Of a stretch of DNA of 64,000 bases, positions 36,220 through 45,527 are shown piece by piece. The notes below the pieces were generated by a model. The model had not been told where the DNA came from, did no database searches, and worked only from the letters and a program-made list of their open reading frames with translations. The translations under genes and the position numbers were made by a program. How positions within the stretch are numbered: the first letter of the stretch is position 1; the number at the start of each line of letters is the position of its first letter. The DNA comes from Pelagibacteraceae bacterium (GTDB lineage: Bacteria; Pseudomonadota; Alphaproteobacteria; Pelagibacterales; Pelagibacteraceae), in assembly GCA_018402735.1 (NCBI GenBank), contig JAGYIF010000002.1:124001-188000 (forward strand), given 5' to 3'.

Positions 36220-36972
36220 ATGAACCTCACTCTGAAAGTCTGGCGTCAGTCCGGCCCCCGCTCCAAGGGCAGCATCAAAACCTACGCTGCGGACAACATT
36301 CCGCCGGAAGCCTCGTTCCTCGAAATGCTCGACATCGTTAACGAGCGGATCATCGAGAAAGGCGAGGAACCGATCCACTTCGACCACGATTGCCGCGAGG
36401 GCATCTGCGGCTCCTGCTCGCTGACGATCAACGGTGTCCCGCACTCCAAGGAAAAGGGCATCACCACCTGCCAGGTTCACATGCGGAAATACCGCGACGG
36501 CGACACGATCTGGATCGAGCCGTTCCGCGCGCAGCCGTTTCCCATCGTCAAGGATCTCATCACCGACCGCGGTGCCTTCGACCGCATCATCGCGGCGGGC
36601 GGTTACATCGATATCCGCACCGGCTCCGCTGTCGATGCGAACTCGATCCCCGTCCCCAAGAAGGACGCCGACAGCGCCTTCGACGCCGCCGCTTGCATCG
36701 GCTGCGGTGCCTGCGTGGCGGCCTGCAAGAATGCTTCCGCCATGCTTTTCGTTTCCGCGAAGGTTTCCCACCTAGGACACCTGCCGCAGGGTCAGCCGGA
36801 ACGCCGCAAGCGCGCCCTCGCGATGGTCCGCCAGATGGACAAGGAAGGTTTCGGTAACTGCACGAACCAATACGAGTGCGAAGCTGCGTGCCCGAAGGAA
36901 ATTTCCGTGGATCACATCGCCCGCCTCAACCGCGACTACGGCAAGGCCGTGCTCGAGGAGCAGTTCGCGTAA
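36220..36972 (+). CDS. sdhB: Succinate dehydrogenase/fumarate reductase iron-sulfur subunit
   Basis: 250 residues. The [2Fe-2S] motif is [15 protein letters not shown], and the two cubane-type clusters are bound by [15 protein letters not shown] and [15 protein letters not shown]. The length and motifs fit the Bacteroidetes/Verrucomicrobia type B enzyme. It would pass electrons from the flavoprotein to the membrane quinone site. The usual sdhC and sdhA genes are not adjacent: upstream is a small membrane protein, downstream msrB. The flavoprotein must be elsewhere in the genome. Confidence 0.92.
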   Translation: MNLTLKVWRQSGPRSKGSIKTYAADNIPPEASFLEMLDIVNERIIEKGEEPIHFDHDCREGICGSCSLTINGVPHSKEKGITTCQVHMRKYRDGDTIWIEPFRAQPFPIVKDLITDRGAFDRIIAAGGYIDIRTGSAVDANSIPVPKKDADSAFDAAACIGCGACVAACKNASAMLFVSAKVSHLGHLPQGQPERRKRALAMVRQMDKEGFGNCTNQYECEAACPKEISVDHIARLNRDYGKAVLEEQFA

Positions 36973-37020
36973 CCGCCAAGGGCATGGAATAACCCGCGCC
37001 CCGCGCGCCTCAAACCCGTT

Positions 37021-37560
37021 ATGAAAGCGAAACTCACCCCCTTCCTCGCCATCATCGCGCTCACGTTCAGCGCAGCCTGCGCCGAGGAAAACAAGAAAGG
37101 CAAAGCCATGGAAACCGTCAGCGAAGCCCCCACCGAACCCGAGGGCAAGGTCGTCAAGACCGATGAGGAATGGAAAAAAATCCTCACCCCCGAGCAATAT
37201 CACATCCTCCGTGAGGCCGGCACCGAGCGCGCCTACGGCGAGATTTACAAAGAGTTCAAAGAGCAGGGCGAGGGCGCGTATCACTGCGCGGGCTGCGACG
37301 CGCTGCTTTTCTCCTCAAAGGAAAAATTCGATTCCAAGTGCGGCTGGCCATCCTTTTACGATCCCGCCAAAGCCGAGAACGTCACCACGAAACGCGACAC
37401 CTCGGCCGGCATGGTGCGTATCGAGGTCGTCTGCGCGAAATGCGACGGCCACCTCGGCCACGTCTTCGAGGGCGAGGGCTTCGACACCCCCACCGACAAG
37501 CGCTACTGCATCAACGGCGTGGGGCTGAAATTCGTGCCCGCGAAAGCGGCTGCGAAATAG
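37021..37560 (+). CDS. msrB: Peptide methionine-(R)-S-oxide reductase, probable lipoprotein
   Basis: 179 residues. An N-terminal signal with a lipobox-like FSAAC (Cys20) suggests a membrane-anchored envelope enzyme. The MsrB domain starts TDEEWKKILTPEQYHILREA. Zinc ligands are the CAGC and CAKC pairs, and the catalytic Cys is in RYCINGVGLKFVP. It reduces oxidised methionine in exported proteins. The last codons and the stop lie in a 14-base tandem repeat (37547-37581), which adds one spare copy of the stop region. Confidence 0.93.
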   Translation: MKAKLTPFLAIIALTFSAACAEENKKGKAMETVSEAPTEPEGKVVKTDEEWKKILTPEQYHILREAGTERAYGEIYKEFKEQGEGAYHCAGCDALLFSSKEKFDSKCGWPSFYDPAKAENVTTKRDTSAGMVRIEVVCAKCDGHLGHVFEGEGFDTPTDKRYCINGVGLKFVPAKAAAK

Positions 37561-37581
37561 CGGCTGCGAAATAGCGGCTGC
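37547..37581 (+). repeat. 14-base tandem repeat over the msrB stop codon
   Basis: CGGCTGCGAAATAG occurs twice in full (37547-37560 and 37561-37574) and half a third time (37575-37581). The unit includes the TAG stop of msrB. It looks like a recent replication-slippage duplication and reaches the end of the next gene on the minus strand. Confidence 0.8.
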
Positions 37582-38140
37582 TATTCCTGCCCTTGGGATT
37601 GCTCGATGAGCGGGGCGAGATCCTGGAGGCCGCCCACGCCCTCCATCATCTGTTTTAGGCCGCCTGTGATGGCTCTGCCCGAGTTCACGGCGCGATCGAG
37701 CTGCTCCAGCTCCATGGCCGGAAGGTTCGTGATGTTGGCGGGATCGGCGGCCGCACTGTTTTCGGCGGCGGCGGCTACGCGCTCGGCCCGTTGGTCGAGC
37801 GATGTCTGGAAGGTGCCCGACTGTTCCGGGGAAAGCAGCGCCTGAAAACCGCTGACAAAGGCCTCGTCCGCCATGGGTTGTCCGCCGCGGAAATTGTTGC
37901 GGTCGAGGGGATTCATCACACCCGCGAGATCGCTACCGGACTCGGCCTGCATCGCCTTGTATTCCTCTTCGGAAAGCTCGCCGCGCTTGAACGAGTCGCT
38001 GGCAAGCATGAGCCGCATCAGGGCGGTGGGGTCTTCCTTGAGTTTTCCTATGGAATCCTTAGCCCGTTCCATCTCGCGTTTCTGAAAATCGGCGTAGAGC
38101 GCGGCGGCGGCGGTTTGCTGATCCTCAGAGAGGTTGATGA
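37581..38140 (-). CDS. Unknown protein, 5' end cut off by the composition junction
   Basis: About 186 codons are readable without a start: IINLSEDQQTAAAALYADFQ runs from the junction into the ATG-led part (38072). The chain is helical and rich in Ala, Glu, Gln (ALMRLMLASDSFKRGELSEE, FVSGFQALLSPEQSGTFQTS, VNSGRAITGGLKQMMEGVGG). The wording 'ALLSPEQ' resembles LTXXQ-like or sensor-type helical proteins, but no family is certain. The N-terminus is lost where the GC-rich sequence stops, so this gene is evidence that the join is artificial. Confidence 0.6.
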
Positions 38141-38146
38141 TCGATA
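38139..38146. other. Junction of two unrelated genomes
   Basis: GC content and codon use change here within a few bases from verrucomicrobial (GC-rich) to alphaproteobacterial (AT-rich). On the left a gene lacks its 5' end, on the right cysD lacks its 3' end, both on the minus strand. The sequence at the join contains GATC inside ATCGAT, a restriction site, which would fit ligation of separate fragments, but chance or a mis-scaffolded assembly is equally possible. Confidence 0.85.
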
Positions 38147-38502
38147 GCTTGTTTTAGAGCTTCTGTTTTCATTACATCTGTGTGCACTGATGAATTGCTT
38201 GCAGGATCAATTTTCTTCTTCAGTCCTTCAAGATTGGTATATGTAATTATTTTAATATTTAATTTTTTTTGTATTTTTTCTTTAAAAGCATACATTTCTT
38301 TAAATTTCCATTTGGTATCAATATGCAGCAATGGAAATGGAATGGGTGATGGATAAAATGCTTTTCTTGCAAGATGCAGTAAAACGCTGGAATCTTTTCC
38401 AATCGAATACATTAAAACTGGATTTAATGATTTTGAAAAACCGTCTCTGATAATAGATATGGCTTCAGATTCTAAATCTTTTAATAAAGAACTTTTTTTC
38501 AC
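38142..38502 (-). CDS. cysD: Sulfate adenylyltransferase subunit 2, N-terminal 120 residues only
   Basis: The product begins MKKSSLLKDLESEAISIIRD. It holds the PP-loop pyrophosphatase motif VLMYSIGKDSSVLLHLARKA, then FPLLHIDTKWKFKEMYAFKE and SSVHTDVMKTEALKQAI, all aligned with CysD. Full-length CysD is about 300 residues and continues with [20 protein letters not shown]-like sequence; here the frame runs across the junction and stops after 125 residues. CysD with CysN makes adenosine 5'-phosphosulfate for sulfate assimilation. Cultured SAR11 strains lack this pathway, so the organism may be another lineage. Confidence 0.85.
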
Positions 38503-38522
38503 TTTTGAAAATAGTAACTAAC

Positions 38523-38986
38523 TTATTTTGTTAAAGTATTATCTGGAGATTCTATATTTTCTTTATTAGAAGACAAATCTAAATCTTGATTGTCAGTGTT
38601 AGAATTTCTTCGCTTTCTGAATTAGTATCTGGTTCATCAGTACTATCGTTTGCATTACTATCATTTGTAACCACAGGAGTTTTTTGTTCTGGCAGTTGTC
38701 TTACAAAATGGTCTGCATGCTGAAAATAGCTCTCAGCTAAAATGATATCTCCTGATGCAAGGGCATCGTTAGCTAAAGTCCTATATTTTTCTAACAGTTT
38801 TAAAATGTTGCCAGTATTTCGGCCTCCATTATTATTTCTATTTCGTCCGAATGAATTGCTGTTTCCAGGCTCTCCCAGTGAAACGATTTGTCCTCCAGGT
38901 GCACCATTCCTAAAATTGTTATTAGGTCTACGACCATTTGGTCTCAAATTATTACGACCTCTCGGTCTTCTTACAAAAGTTGTCAT
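38523..38986 (-). CDS. DUF4167 protein with a probable frameshift near its end
   Basis: The first 120 residues fit the DUF4167 family of Alphaproteobacteria: a basic Arg/Asn-rich head (RRPRGRNNLRPNGRRPNNNF) and the conserved helix KLLEKYRTLANDALASGDII and ESYFQHADHFVRQL. The open frame from 38986 ends at 38579 with an odd EEILTLTIKI tail. A second frame offers RKRRNSNTDNQDLDLSSNKE down to a stop at 38523, the basic-then-acidic ending usual for the family. A one-base deletion near 38625 would join them. It may be a real mutation or a read error. Family call is firm; role unknown. Confidence 0.7.
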
Positions 38987-39069
38987 TTTGATTGTTTTGT
39001 CTATTTTAAAAAAAATTACTTAATAGATGATTTAAATTCTCACATTAAGTTACATTTGTCAAAAGATAT

Positions 39070-39921
39070 TTACATCTTAGCTGCAAGAATACAGCGAATT
39101 TCGTTGTTAATTAATTGATATTTATCCAAAATTCTAAAGGAGTGATCTTGTAAAAGTTTACTAATTGTCCTGTATTGCCTATCTCCTAGTTCCAAAGCAA
39201 GATACCCATTTTTTTTCAAAGCTGACTGAGCAAGTGTAATTATTTTTTTATAATACAATACTCCATTAAAGCCGCCAACTAATGCCTGCTTTGGCTCAAA
39301 ATTTTTTACATCGTCAGACAATTTGGCATAATCTGATGAGGATAAATAAGGAGGATTAGAAAAAATGACATCAAACTTATCTTTTGTATGTAGGGTTAAT
39401 AAATCAAGTCTCATAAGTTTTGCTCTGTTATTTAGATTATGCAATTCAATATTTTTTTTAGCAACTTCTAAAGCGTTGCTACTAATATCTACTCCCATTC
39501 CTTGAGATTTGCGCATTTCCTTTAAAAAAGAAATAAGCAAACATCCTGATCCGCAACCAAGATCAAGCACTTTATATGCTTTGTTTTTATCTTTTATTTT
39601 TTTTAATAAAAGTTCAATAAGTATTTCAGTTTCTGGTCTTGGTATCAAAACTCTCTTATCTACAAAATAATTTTCATTCCAAAATTCTTTTTTGTTAAGA
39701 ATGTAAGCAACGGGCTCTTTTTGTTTTCTTCTTTCAACTAATTTACTGAACAAATCTTCTTGCTCTTTGTTAAGAGTAATATCTTGTTTAGTTATTAAAT
39801 TAATTCTGGTCGTATTTAAAATATTTGCCAAAATAACCTCTGAATCTATTTTTGCTGTTTGGATATTGTGATTTAATAAATCTTTATAATTTTTTTGCAA
39901 AATTTCTTGTACTGTATTCAT
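39070..39921 (-). CDS. prmC: Peptide chain release factor N5-glutamine methyltransferase
   Basis: 283 residues. N-terminal helical domain, then the SAM-binding motif VLDLGCGSGCLLISFLKEM and the catalytic NPPY in FDVIFSNPPYLSSSDY. It methylates the GGQ glutamine of release factors; its target gene prfA lies 5 bases upstream on the same strand. This prfA-prmC order is standard in Alphaproteobacteria. Residue VPRPETEILIE-like text (RVLIPRPETEILIELLL) is a further family marker. Confidence 0.95.
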   Translation of the reverse strand: MNTVQEILQKNYKDLLNHNIQTAKIDSEVILANILNTTRINLITKQDITLNKEQEDLFSKLVERRKQKEPVAYILNKKEFWNENYFVDKRVLIPRPETEILIELLLKKIKDKNKAYKVLDLGCGSGCLLISFLKEMRKSQGMGVDISSNALEVAKKNIELHNLNNRAKLMRLDLLTLHTKDKFDVIFSNPPYLSSSDYAKLSDDVKNFEPKQALVGGFNGVLYYKKIITLAQSALKKNGYLALELGDRQYRTISKLLQDHSFRILDKYQLINNEIRCILAAKM

Positions 39922-39926
39922 AAGAC

Positions 39927-41000
39927 TTACTTGACGCTTTCCAATAATTCTTCTTGATGTTTCATTTGCAAAGCATCAGACATTTCTGAAAAATCATCAC
40001 CCGCTAAAAAACCAGTTAATTTATGCATGGTTAAATTAATTCTGTGATCAGTTACTCTTCCTTGCGGAAAATTATAAGTTCTAATTCTCTCTGATCTATC
40101 ACCGCTTCCAATTTGACTTTTTCTTGCAACCGATCTTTCTTTTTCTATTCTTAATCGTTCAGCCTCATACAATTTTGATCTTAAAATTTTTAAAGCTTTG
40201 GCTTTGTTTTTGTGCTGAGATTTCTCATCTTGCTGCGATACTACAACCCCTGTTGGAATATGGGTAATTCTAACAGCACTATCGGTTGTGTTTACAGATT
40301 GGCCTCCTGGACCACTTGATCTAAACACGTCTATTCTAAGATCATTTTCGTCAATTTTAATATCTACTTCTTCAGCTTCTGCAAGCACAGCAACGGTTGC
40401 AGCTGACGTGTGCACTCTTCCTTGAGTTTCGGTATCGGGAACTCTTTGAACTCTATGAACTCCAGACTCAAATTTAAGTTTAGAAAAAACATTTTTTCCA
40501 GTAATTGAGAAAATAACCTCTTTAAATCCACCAGCCTCGCTTGCAGAGGCGCTTAAAACCTCTACTCTCCATCCATTAATCGATGATACTTTTTGATACA
40601 TATTAAATAAATCAGAAGCAAACAAAGAAGCCTCTAATCCTCCCGTACCAGCTCTAATTTCAACAATAGCGTTTTTCTCATCTGCCTCATCTTTTGGTAA
40701 AAGAAATACTTTTATTATCTTTTCAAATTCTATTTCTTTTTTTTTTATTTCTTCCACATCTAATTCAGCCATCTCTCGTATTTCTTTATCAGAGTTTTTA
40801 TCATCTAATATTTTTTTTAAATCTTCTTTATCTTTGTAAAGCTGTATAAAATTTTTAACCGTTTCTACTACTTCTCCAATGGATGAATATTCTTTAGAAT
40901 TTTTAACGAACTCTTTTTTATCCACATCTGTTTTGGATAAACTAGATTCTAAATCATTATAACGTTTTAAAATATTTTGTAATTTCTCTAAGGGTATCAT
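39927..41000 (-). CDS. prfA: Peptide chain release factor 1
   Basis: 357 residues, normal length. The GGQ motif is in [20 protein letters not shown]; the anticodon-like PXT motif region reads [19 protein letters not shown]. Domain 1 is helical and Lys-rich, as expected from the AT-rich genome. Releases the chain at UAA and UAG stops on the ribosome. Followed at 5 bases by prmC and preceded at 12 bases by ispG, all in one operon. Confidence 0.97.
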   Translation of the reverse strand: MIPLEKLQNILKRYNDLESSLSKTDVDKKEFVKNSKEYSSIGEVVETVKNFIQLYKDKEDLKKILDDKNSDKEIREMAELDVEEIKKKEIEFEKIIKVFLLPKDEADEKNAIVEIRAGTGGLEASLFASDLFNMYQKVSSINGWRVEVLSASASEAGGFKEVIFSITGKNVFSKLKFESGVHRVQRVPDTETQGRVHTSAATVAVLAEAEEVDIKIDENDLRIDVFRSSGPGGQSVNTTDSAVRITHIPTGVVVSQQDEKSQHKNKAKALKILRSKLYEAERLRIEKERSVARKSQIGSGDRSERIRTYNFPQGRVTDHRINLTMHKLTGFLAGDDFSEMSDALQMKHQEELLESVK

Positions 41001-41012
41001 GGTGTTGAATAG

Positions 41013-42116
41013 TTAGTTTTCTGATCTAATCTCAGCAGCTTTTTTCTCTACTAAAGAAACAACATGATCAATAATTTGATCGGAGGGAACTTTATGATCT
41101 GCAAGACCATGAAGGTAAATCATATTATTACCTTTGCCACCGCCCGTTAAACCAATATCCGTTTGTGAGGCTTCACCTGGACCATTAACGACGCAGCCAA
41201 TAATAGAGAGTGTTAATGATTCTTTGATATGCGATAATTTCTTTTCCAATACCTCAACTGTCTTAATTACTTCAAATGCTTGCCTGGCGCAGGATGGGCA
41301 TGAAATAATTCTAACTCCTCTATGTTTTAGATTTAAACTTTTTAAAATCTCTAAACCTGCTTTAATTTCATCAACTGGGTCGGAAGATAAAGAAACTCTA
41401 ATTGTATCCCCAATACCATCCATCAATAACATTCCCATTCCAATAGAAGATTTAACCGTACCTACAAAGTAACTGCCAGCTTCTGTAATTCCTAGATGAA
41501 GAGGATAATCACATTTAGATGCCAGAATTCTGTATGAGTGTGTTGCAAGAAAAATATCTGAGGCCTTAACGCTTATTTTAAAGTTGAAAAAATCTAGATC
41601 TTCTAAAATTTTAATATTCATCATAGCGCTTTCAACTAATGCTTCTGGGCAAGGTTCTTTATATTTTTCTAATAAAGCACTATCTAAAGATCCTCCATTA
41701 ACACCAATTCTGATGGAGCAATTATAATCCTTTGCTGCTTTCACTATGTCGGCAACTCTTTCTTTTGAGCCAATATTTCCTGGATTTATTCGAAGACAAC
41801 TTGCGCCTGATTTTGCAGCCTCTATTGCTCTTTTATAATGAAAATGAATATCGGCAACTATGGGTACATTTATTTGTTTAACGATTTGAGCTAACGCTTT
41901 GGTAGATTCTTCATCTGGACAAGAAACTCTAACAATATCTGCGCCTGCTTCTTCTAGATCATTAATTTGTTTTACAGTTCCTTTAACGTCTGTTGTTAAT
42001 GTATTGGTCATAGACTGAACTGATATGGGCGCATCACCTCCAACCAAAACTTTGCCAACACTAATTTGTCTCGATTTTCTTCTATTTATTGTTCGAAAAG
42101 GTCTGATCTCGCTCAT
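41013..42116 (-). CDS. ispG: 4-hydroxy-3-methylbut-2-enyl diphosphate synthase
   Basis: 367 residues. N-terminal TIM barrel ([40 protein letters not shown]) and a C-terminal [4Fe-4S] domain with CPSCARQAF and [20 protein letters not shown]. Catalyses the penultimate step of the methylerythritol phosphate isoprenoid pathway. The start overlaps the lysC stop by 4 bases. Placed between prfA and lysC in the operon. Confidence 0.97.
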   Translation of the reverse strand: MSEIRPFRTINRRKSRQISVGKVLVGGDAPISVQSMTNTLTTDVKGTVKQINDLEEAGADIVRVSCPDEESTKALAQIVKQINVPIVADIHFHYKRAIEAAKSGASCLRINPGNIGSKERVADIVKAAKDYNCSIRIGVNGGSLDSALLEKYKEPCPEALVESAMMNIKILEDLDFFNFKISVKASDIFLATHSYRILASKCDYPLHLGITEAGSYFVGTVKSSIGMGMLLMDGIGDTIRVSLSSDPVDEIKAGLEILKSLNLKHRGVRIISCPSCARQAFEVIKTVEVLEKKLSHIKESLTLSIIGCVVNGPGEASQTDIGLTGGGKGNNMIYLHGLADHKVPSDQIIDHVVSLVEKKAAEIRSEN

Positions 42117-43330
42117 TGATCTAGTCCAAACGCATCATGAATAACTTGAACAGCTTCTTTAGTATTTTTCTCATCTACTAAAACAGAAATTTTTATTTCC
42201 GAAGTAGATATAACCTGAATGTTAATTTTTTTTGAGGAAAGAGCATTAAACATTTTATAAGCGACACCTGGATGAGTAATCATTCCAGCGCCAACAATGG
42301 ATACTTTTGAAACTTTATCGTCTGTTAGCAAATGATCATATTCTAATTCTTTTTTTAATTGATCCATAACAGACTTTGTTTTTTTAAGATCATCTCTTTT
42401 AATTGTAAAAGTTATATCTGTTTTTTGATTATCTGCCGAAATATTTTGCACAATCATATCAACCACAATATTGTTTTCATATAATGGCTTAAAGATTGCA
42501 GATGCAACGCCCGGCTTATCTTTTACTCCCTGCAAGGTTACTTTTGCATCATCGCTTGAATAAGCAACTCCTGTGATAACTTTGTCATAAGAAATTTTAT
42601 CCTCCGCTGCAATATGCGTACCAGAATTATTTGAAAAAGTTGATTTAACATAAATTTCAACATCGTTAATCATTGCTTTTTGAACAGAATAACTTTGCAT
42701 TACTTTTGCTCCTAAAGTCGCCATCTCTAACATTTCTTCATATGAAATTTTTTCAATTTTTTTTGCTTTTGGTTCTATAGCTGGATTAGTTGTGTAAACA
42801 CCTTCAACATCAGTATAAATTTCGCAAAAGTCTGCTTCCAAACATTTTGCAATAGCCACAGCCGATGCATCAGAGCCGCCTCTACCAATTGTCGTAATTC
42901 TATTTTCTTCTGACAAACCCTGAAATCCAGGTATAATTGGAACAATACCTTGATCCATCGATTCATTTAACACTTTAGAATTTACAGAAATAATTTTGCT
43001 ATTCTTATAATCACCCTCAGTGACAATAGGGATTTGCCAACCAAGCCAAGATCTAGCTTTAATTCCTAATTTTTGCAAAGCACCTGCTAGTAACGTTGAG
43101 GTTACCTGTTCACCAGAGGATAATAAAGCATCGTATTCATCATTTGGAAAATCATCTGAAATTTTTTTAGATTTTTGAATTAGATCGTTAGTAACACCAG
43201 CCATAGCCGAAACAACCACTGCTACTTTATGATTTTGGTCAATTTTTTTTTTAATTATATTAGCCACGTGCAATATTCTGTCTGTATCTGCGACAGAGGT
43301 ACCGCCAAATTTCATTACAATTTTAGACAT
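42113..43330 (-). CDS. lysC: Aspartate kinase
   Basis: 405 residues. The kinase domain opens [20 protein letters not shown], with [20 protein letters not shown] and [12 protein letters not shown] further on. Two ACT domains follow from about residue 265 ([20 protein letters not shown] and [20 protein letters not shown]), where feedback by lysine or threonine acts. Makes aspartyl phosphate, the entry to lysine, threonine and methionine. First gene of the lysC-ispG-prfA-prmC operon, divergent from ubiG with 66 bases between them for both promoters. Confidence 0.97.
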   Translation of the reverse strand: MSKIVMKFGGTSVADTDRILHVANIIKKKIDQNHKVAVVVSAMAGVTNDLIQKSKKISDDFPNDEYDALLSSGEQVTSTLLAGALQKLGIKARSWLGWQIPIVTEGDYKNSKIISVNSKVLNESMDQGIVPIIPGFQGLSEENRITTIGRGGSDASAVAIAKCLEADFCEIYTDVEGVYTTNPAIEPKAKKIEKISYEEMLEMATLGAKVMQSYSVQKAMINDVEIYVKSTFSNNSGTHIAAEDKISYDKVITGVAYSSDDAKVTLQGVKDKPGVASAIFKPLYENNIVVDMIVQNISADNQKTDITFTIKRDDLKKTKSVMDQLKKELEYDHLLTDDKVSKVSIVGAGMITHPGVAYKMFNALSSKKINIQVISTSEIKISVLVDEKNTKEAVQVIHDAFGLDQ

Positions 43331-43396
43331 ATAAAGTATATTTTTGGTACATAATTACTCTGGTAGATAAAAATAAGCAATAATACAAAAATATTT

Positions 43397-44125
43397 ATGA
43401 ATAAAAAAACCTCCAGCGACACTGAGATTAAAAAATTTTCAGATATGGCTGCGGAATGGTGGGATCCTAATGGCAAGTTTTCTCCCTTGCATAAATTTAA
43501 TCCTGTACGCCAAGAATATCTTGTTAATAAAATAGCTAAACATTTTTTATTAGACCTTGATAAAAATTTTTCTTTCTCCAAAATTAATCTGCTTGATGTT
43601 GGTTGCGGAGGTGGCTTGCTATGTGAACCATTTGCAAGATTGGGAGCTAAGGTAACAGGGATTGATGCTTCAAAAAATAATATAGAAGTTGCAAAAACAC
43701 ATGCAAAAAAAACAAATTTAAATATTAACTATCTAAATAAATTACCTGAAGACATGACTGGAGCTAAATACGATGTTGTTTTGTGTATGGAAGTTATAGA
43801 GCATGTGGAGAACGTAGATTTATTTGTTAAAAGTTGCGCTAAACTTTTAAACAAAAATGGAATTATTTTTTTTTCTACCATCAACCGTAATCCAAAATCT
43901 TACTTATTCGCAATTCTTGGTGCTGAATATATATTACGATGGCTACCAATAGGAACACACGATTGGAACAAATTTATAAAACCACAAGAAATGATTAATT
44001 ACGTTTCTCCTTATTTTTTAATTCACCAGGAGACAATAGGTGTCACTTTTAATCCTTTAGTTAATAAATGGAAATTAAGCAAAGATACTTCCGTAAATTA
44101 CATGTCTTACTTTACTAAAAATTAA
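43397..44125 (+). CDS. ubiG: Ubiquinone biosynthesis O-methyltransferase
   Basis: 242 residues. The start KFSDMAAEWWDPNGKFSPLH (slightly inside the N-terminus) is a UbiG signature. The SAM site is LLDVGCGGGLLCEPFARLGA, and DVVLCMEVIEHVENVDLFVK and FFSTINRNPKSYLFAILGAE follow. Methylates two hydroxyl groups of the quinone head group in the membrane-associated Ubi complex. Beside it, on the opposite strand, is a DUF1178 gene that converges on it with 3 bases between. Confidence 0.95.
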   Translation: MNKKTSSDTEIKKFSDMAAEWWDPNGKFSPLHKFNPVRQEYLVNKIAKHFLLDLDKNFSFSKINLLDVGCGGGLLCEPFARLGAKVTGIDASKNNIEVAKTHAKKTNLNINYLNKLPEDMTGAKYDVVLCMEVIEHVENVDLFVKSCAKLLNKNGIIFFSTINRNPKSYLFAILGAEYILRWLPIGTHDWNKFIKPQEMINYVSPYFLIHQETIGVTFNPLVNKWKLSKDTSVNYMSYFTKN

Positions 44126-44128
44126 TCC

Positions 44129-44548
44129 CTAGCTATTAGTTTTACTGATCCAAGGCACGGTACTGACTTCTATACCCTCTTCAAGTAATTCATTAGTTTC
44201 TTTAGGGGTAGTATTGCCATAAATATTTCTTATATTTTTTTTATCGTAATAAATAGATCTAGCTTCTGAAGCAAACTTATCACCAACAAATTCTGCATTT
44301 TTTTCAACATAACTTCTTAAATCAGCTAATTTTTTTTGGACGTTTTTAAATATTTCTTTTTGCTTATCTTTCTCCACTTTACTGCCGATCGCAACTTGTG
44401 GTGACATTAATTGTTTTGTTATTTTATTAGAGGTTCCACAAATACAACTAAGCATTTTTTTCTTCTCTAGTTTATCGAATTCTTTTGAACTACTAAACCA
44501 ACTTTCAAATTCTTTTCCGCATTCACATTTAAGTTGGTATTTTATCAT
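44129..44548 (-). CDS. DUF1178 zinc-ribbon protein
   Basis: 139 residues. MIKYQLKCECGKEFESWFSS carries the CxC of a zinc ribbon, completed by CICGTSNKITKQLMSPQVAI. The rest is helical with SYVEKNAEFVGDKFASEARS, where family members have the same wording. DUF1178 is widespread in Alphaproteobacteria, cytoplasmic, without known function. Confidence 0.88.
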   Translation of the reverse strand: MIKYQLKCECGKEFESWFSSSKEFDKLEKKKMLSCICGTSNKITKQLMSPQVAIGSKVEKDKQKEIFKNVQKKLADLRSYVEKNAEFVGDKFASEARSIYYDKKNIRNIYGNTTPKETNELLEEGIEVSTVPWISKTNS

Positions 44549-44590
44549 AACATGTATGTAATAATTATTTGAAAAATTTCAATATACTAA

Positions 44591-45124
44591 CTATTCTTTG
44601 CTGAAGGAGAGAATAACTGTACCTAAATTAATGCCAAATTTATTTATTTTTGCAATATTTAAAAGATTCTTTTCATCTAGCAAAAACATCCAGTCATCAA
44701 AATCAACTTTAAATTTACTATTTCCAATACTTAAATTAAATTTATATTTCCAGTTAAAAGCATTTCCGCTAGTAGATCCTGAAGCAATTCCTATAACCCC
44801 ATCAGCAAATCCAGTATAATAATTATCACCCTCTTTGGTTAATTTCCACACTCTAAGCTCTGTAGTGCCATCATCGTAGACAAAGTCTTCTTTTAAAATT
44901 AACTGTTTGCCATCCCATGTTCCATCAATATGGACAACGAATGATTTTTTAACATTTCCAAATCTGTCCTCAAAAACTCCTCTCGCAATTGTCTTTCCAG
45001 CAAAAAACTCTTCAAGTTTTAATTCTGGTTTCTTTAATTTAAAATCTTCTAATTTCATAGTTGAACAACCATTTAACACGATCACTAACAAAATGCTTAT
45101 AAAAATATTTTTTAGTCTAATCAT
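44591..45124 (-). CDS. DUF3833 lipoprotein
   Basis: 177 residues. A lipobox signal (ISILLVIVLNGC, Cys20) predicts lipid attachment. The remainder matches DUF3833: FFAGKTIARGVFEDRFGNVK, DFVYDDGTTELRVWKLTKEG, and NAFNWKYKFNLSI. The beta-barrel-like fold suggests a periplasmic lipocalin-type function, not shown experimentally. The start overlaps the preceding NUDIX gene's stop by 4 bases. Confidence 0.85.
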   Translation of the reverse strand: MIRLKNIFISILLVIVLNGCSTMKLEDFKLKKPELKLEEFFAGKTIARGVFEDRFGNVKKSFVVHIDGTWDGKQLILKEDFVYDDGTTELRVWKLTKEGDNYYTGFADGVIGIASGSTSGNAFNWKYKFNLSIGNSKFKVDFDDWMFLLDEKNLLNIAKINKFGINLGTVILSFSKE

Positions 45125-45525
45125 GTGTAAAAATTAGATTGTACTCTTTCTAATATAATTTTACTACCCTCTAAAAAATTTAGTTTATTTATTTCGCTTT
45201 TAGATACCCATTTTATTGTTTGCGACTCTCTGGCTTTGATTTTGCCTTTCCATTTTTTTAATAAAAAAACAGCCATGATAATTACTTCATTTTTTTTATA
45301 ACTATGGGTAACGTTATCAATAATATTTAGGTCTTTGATTGTTACGACAATACCAAGTTCCTCATACAGTTCTCTGATAATTGCATCATAAAAATTTTCA
45401 TTCTGCTCTAATTTTCCACCAGGAAATTCCCAATATTCTGCAAAGGTTTTGTGTGATGGTCTTTTGCAAACTAAATATTTATTTTTTTTTTGTAAAATGC
45501 TGCAAGAAACTAACCTTGTCTTCAC
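45121..45525 (-). CDS. NUDIX hydrolase, MutT-like
   Basis: 134 residues. The Nudix box reads GGKLEQNENFYDAIIRELYEELGI, beginning near residue 36, with the metal-binding REL..EELGI glutamates intact. The neighbouring phrases YLVCKRPSHKTFAEYWEFPG and WVSKSEINKLNFLEGSKIIL fit the 8-oxo-dGTP diphosphatase group. It follows argJ in the operon by 2 bases, the usual argJ-mutT arrangement of Alphaproteobacteria. Confidence 0.88.
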   Translation of the reverse strand: MKTRLVSCSILQKKNKYLVCKRPSHKTFAEYWEFPGGKLEQNENFYDAIIRELYEELGIVVTIKDLNIIDNVTHSYKKNEVIIMAVFLLKKWKGKIKARESQTIKWVSKSEINKLNFLEGSKIILERVQSNFYT

Positions 45526-45527
45526 AA

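Noticed and set aside
38139-38146. Horizontal transfer of the whole AT-rich half into a verrucomicrobial genome
   Set aside because: The right half is made of core genes in normal alphaproteobacterial order, with no mobile element at the border and broken genes on both sides.
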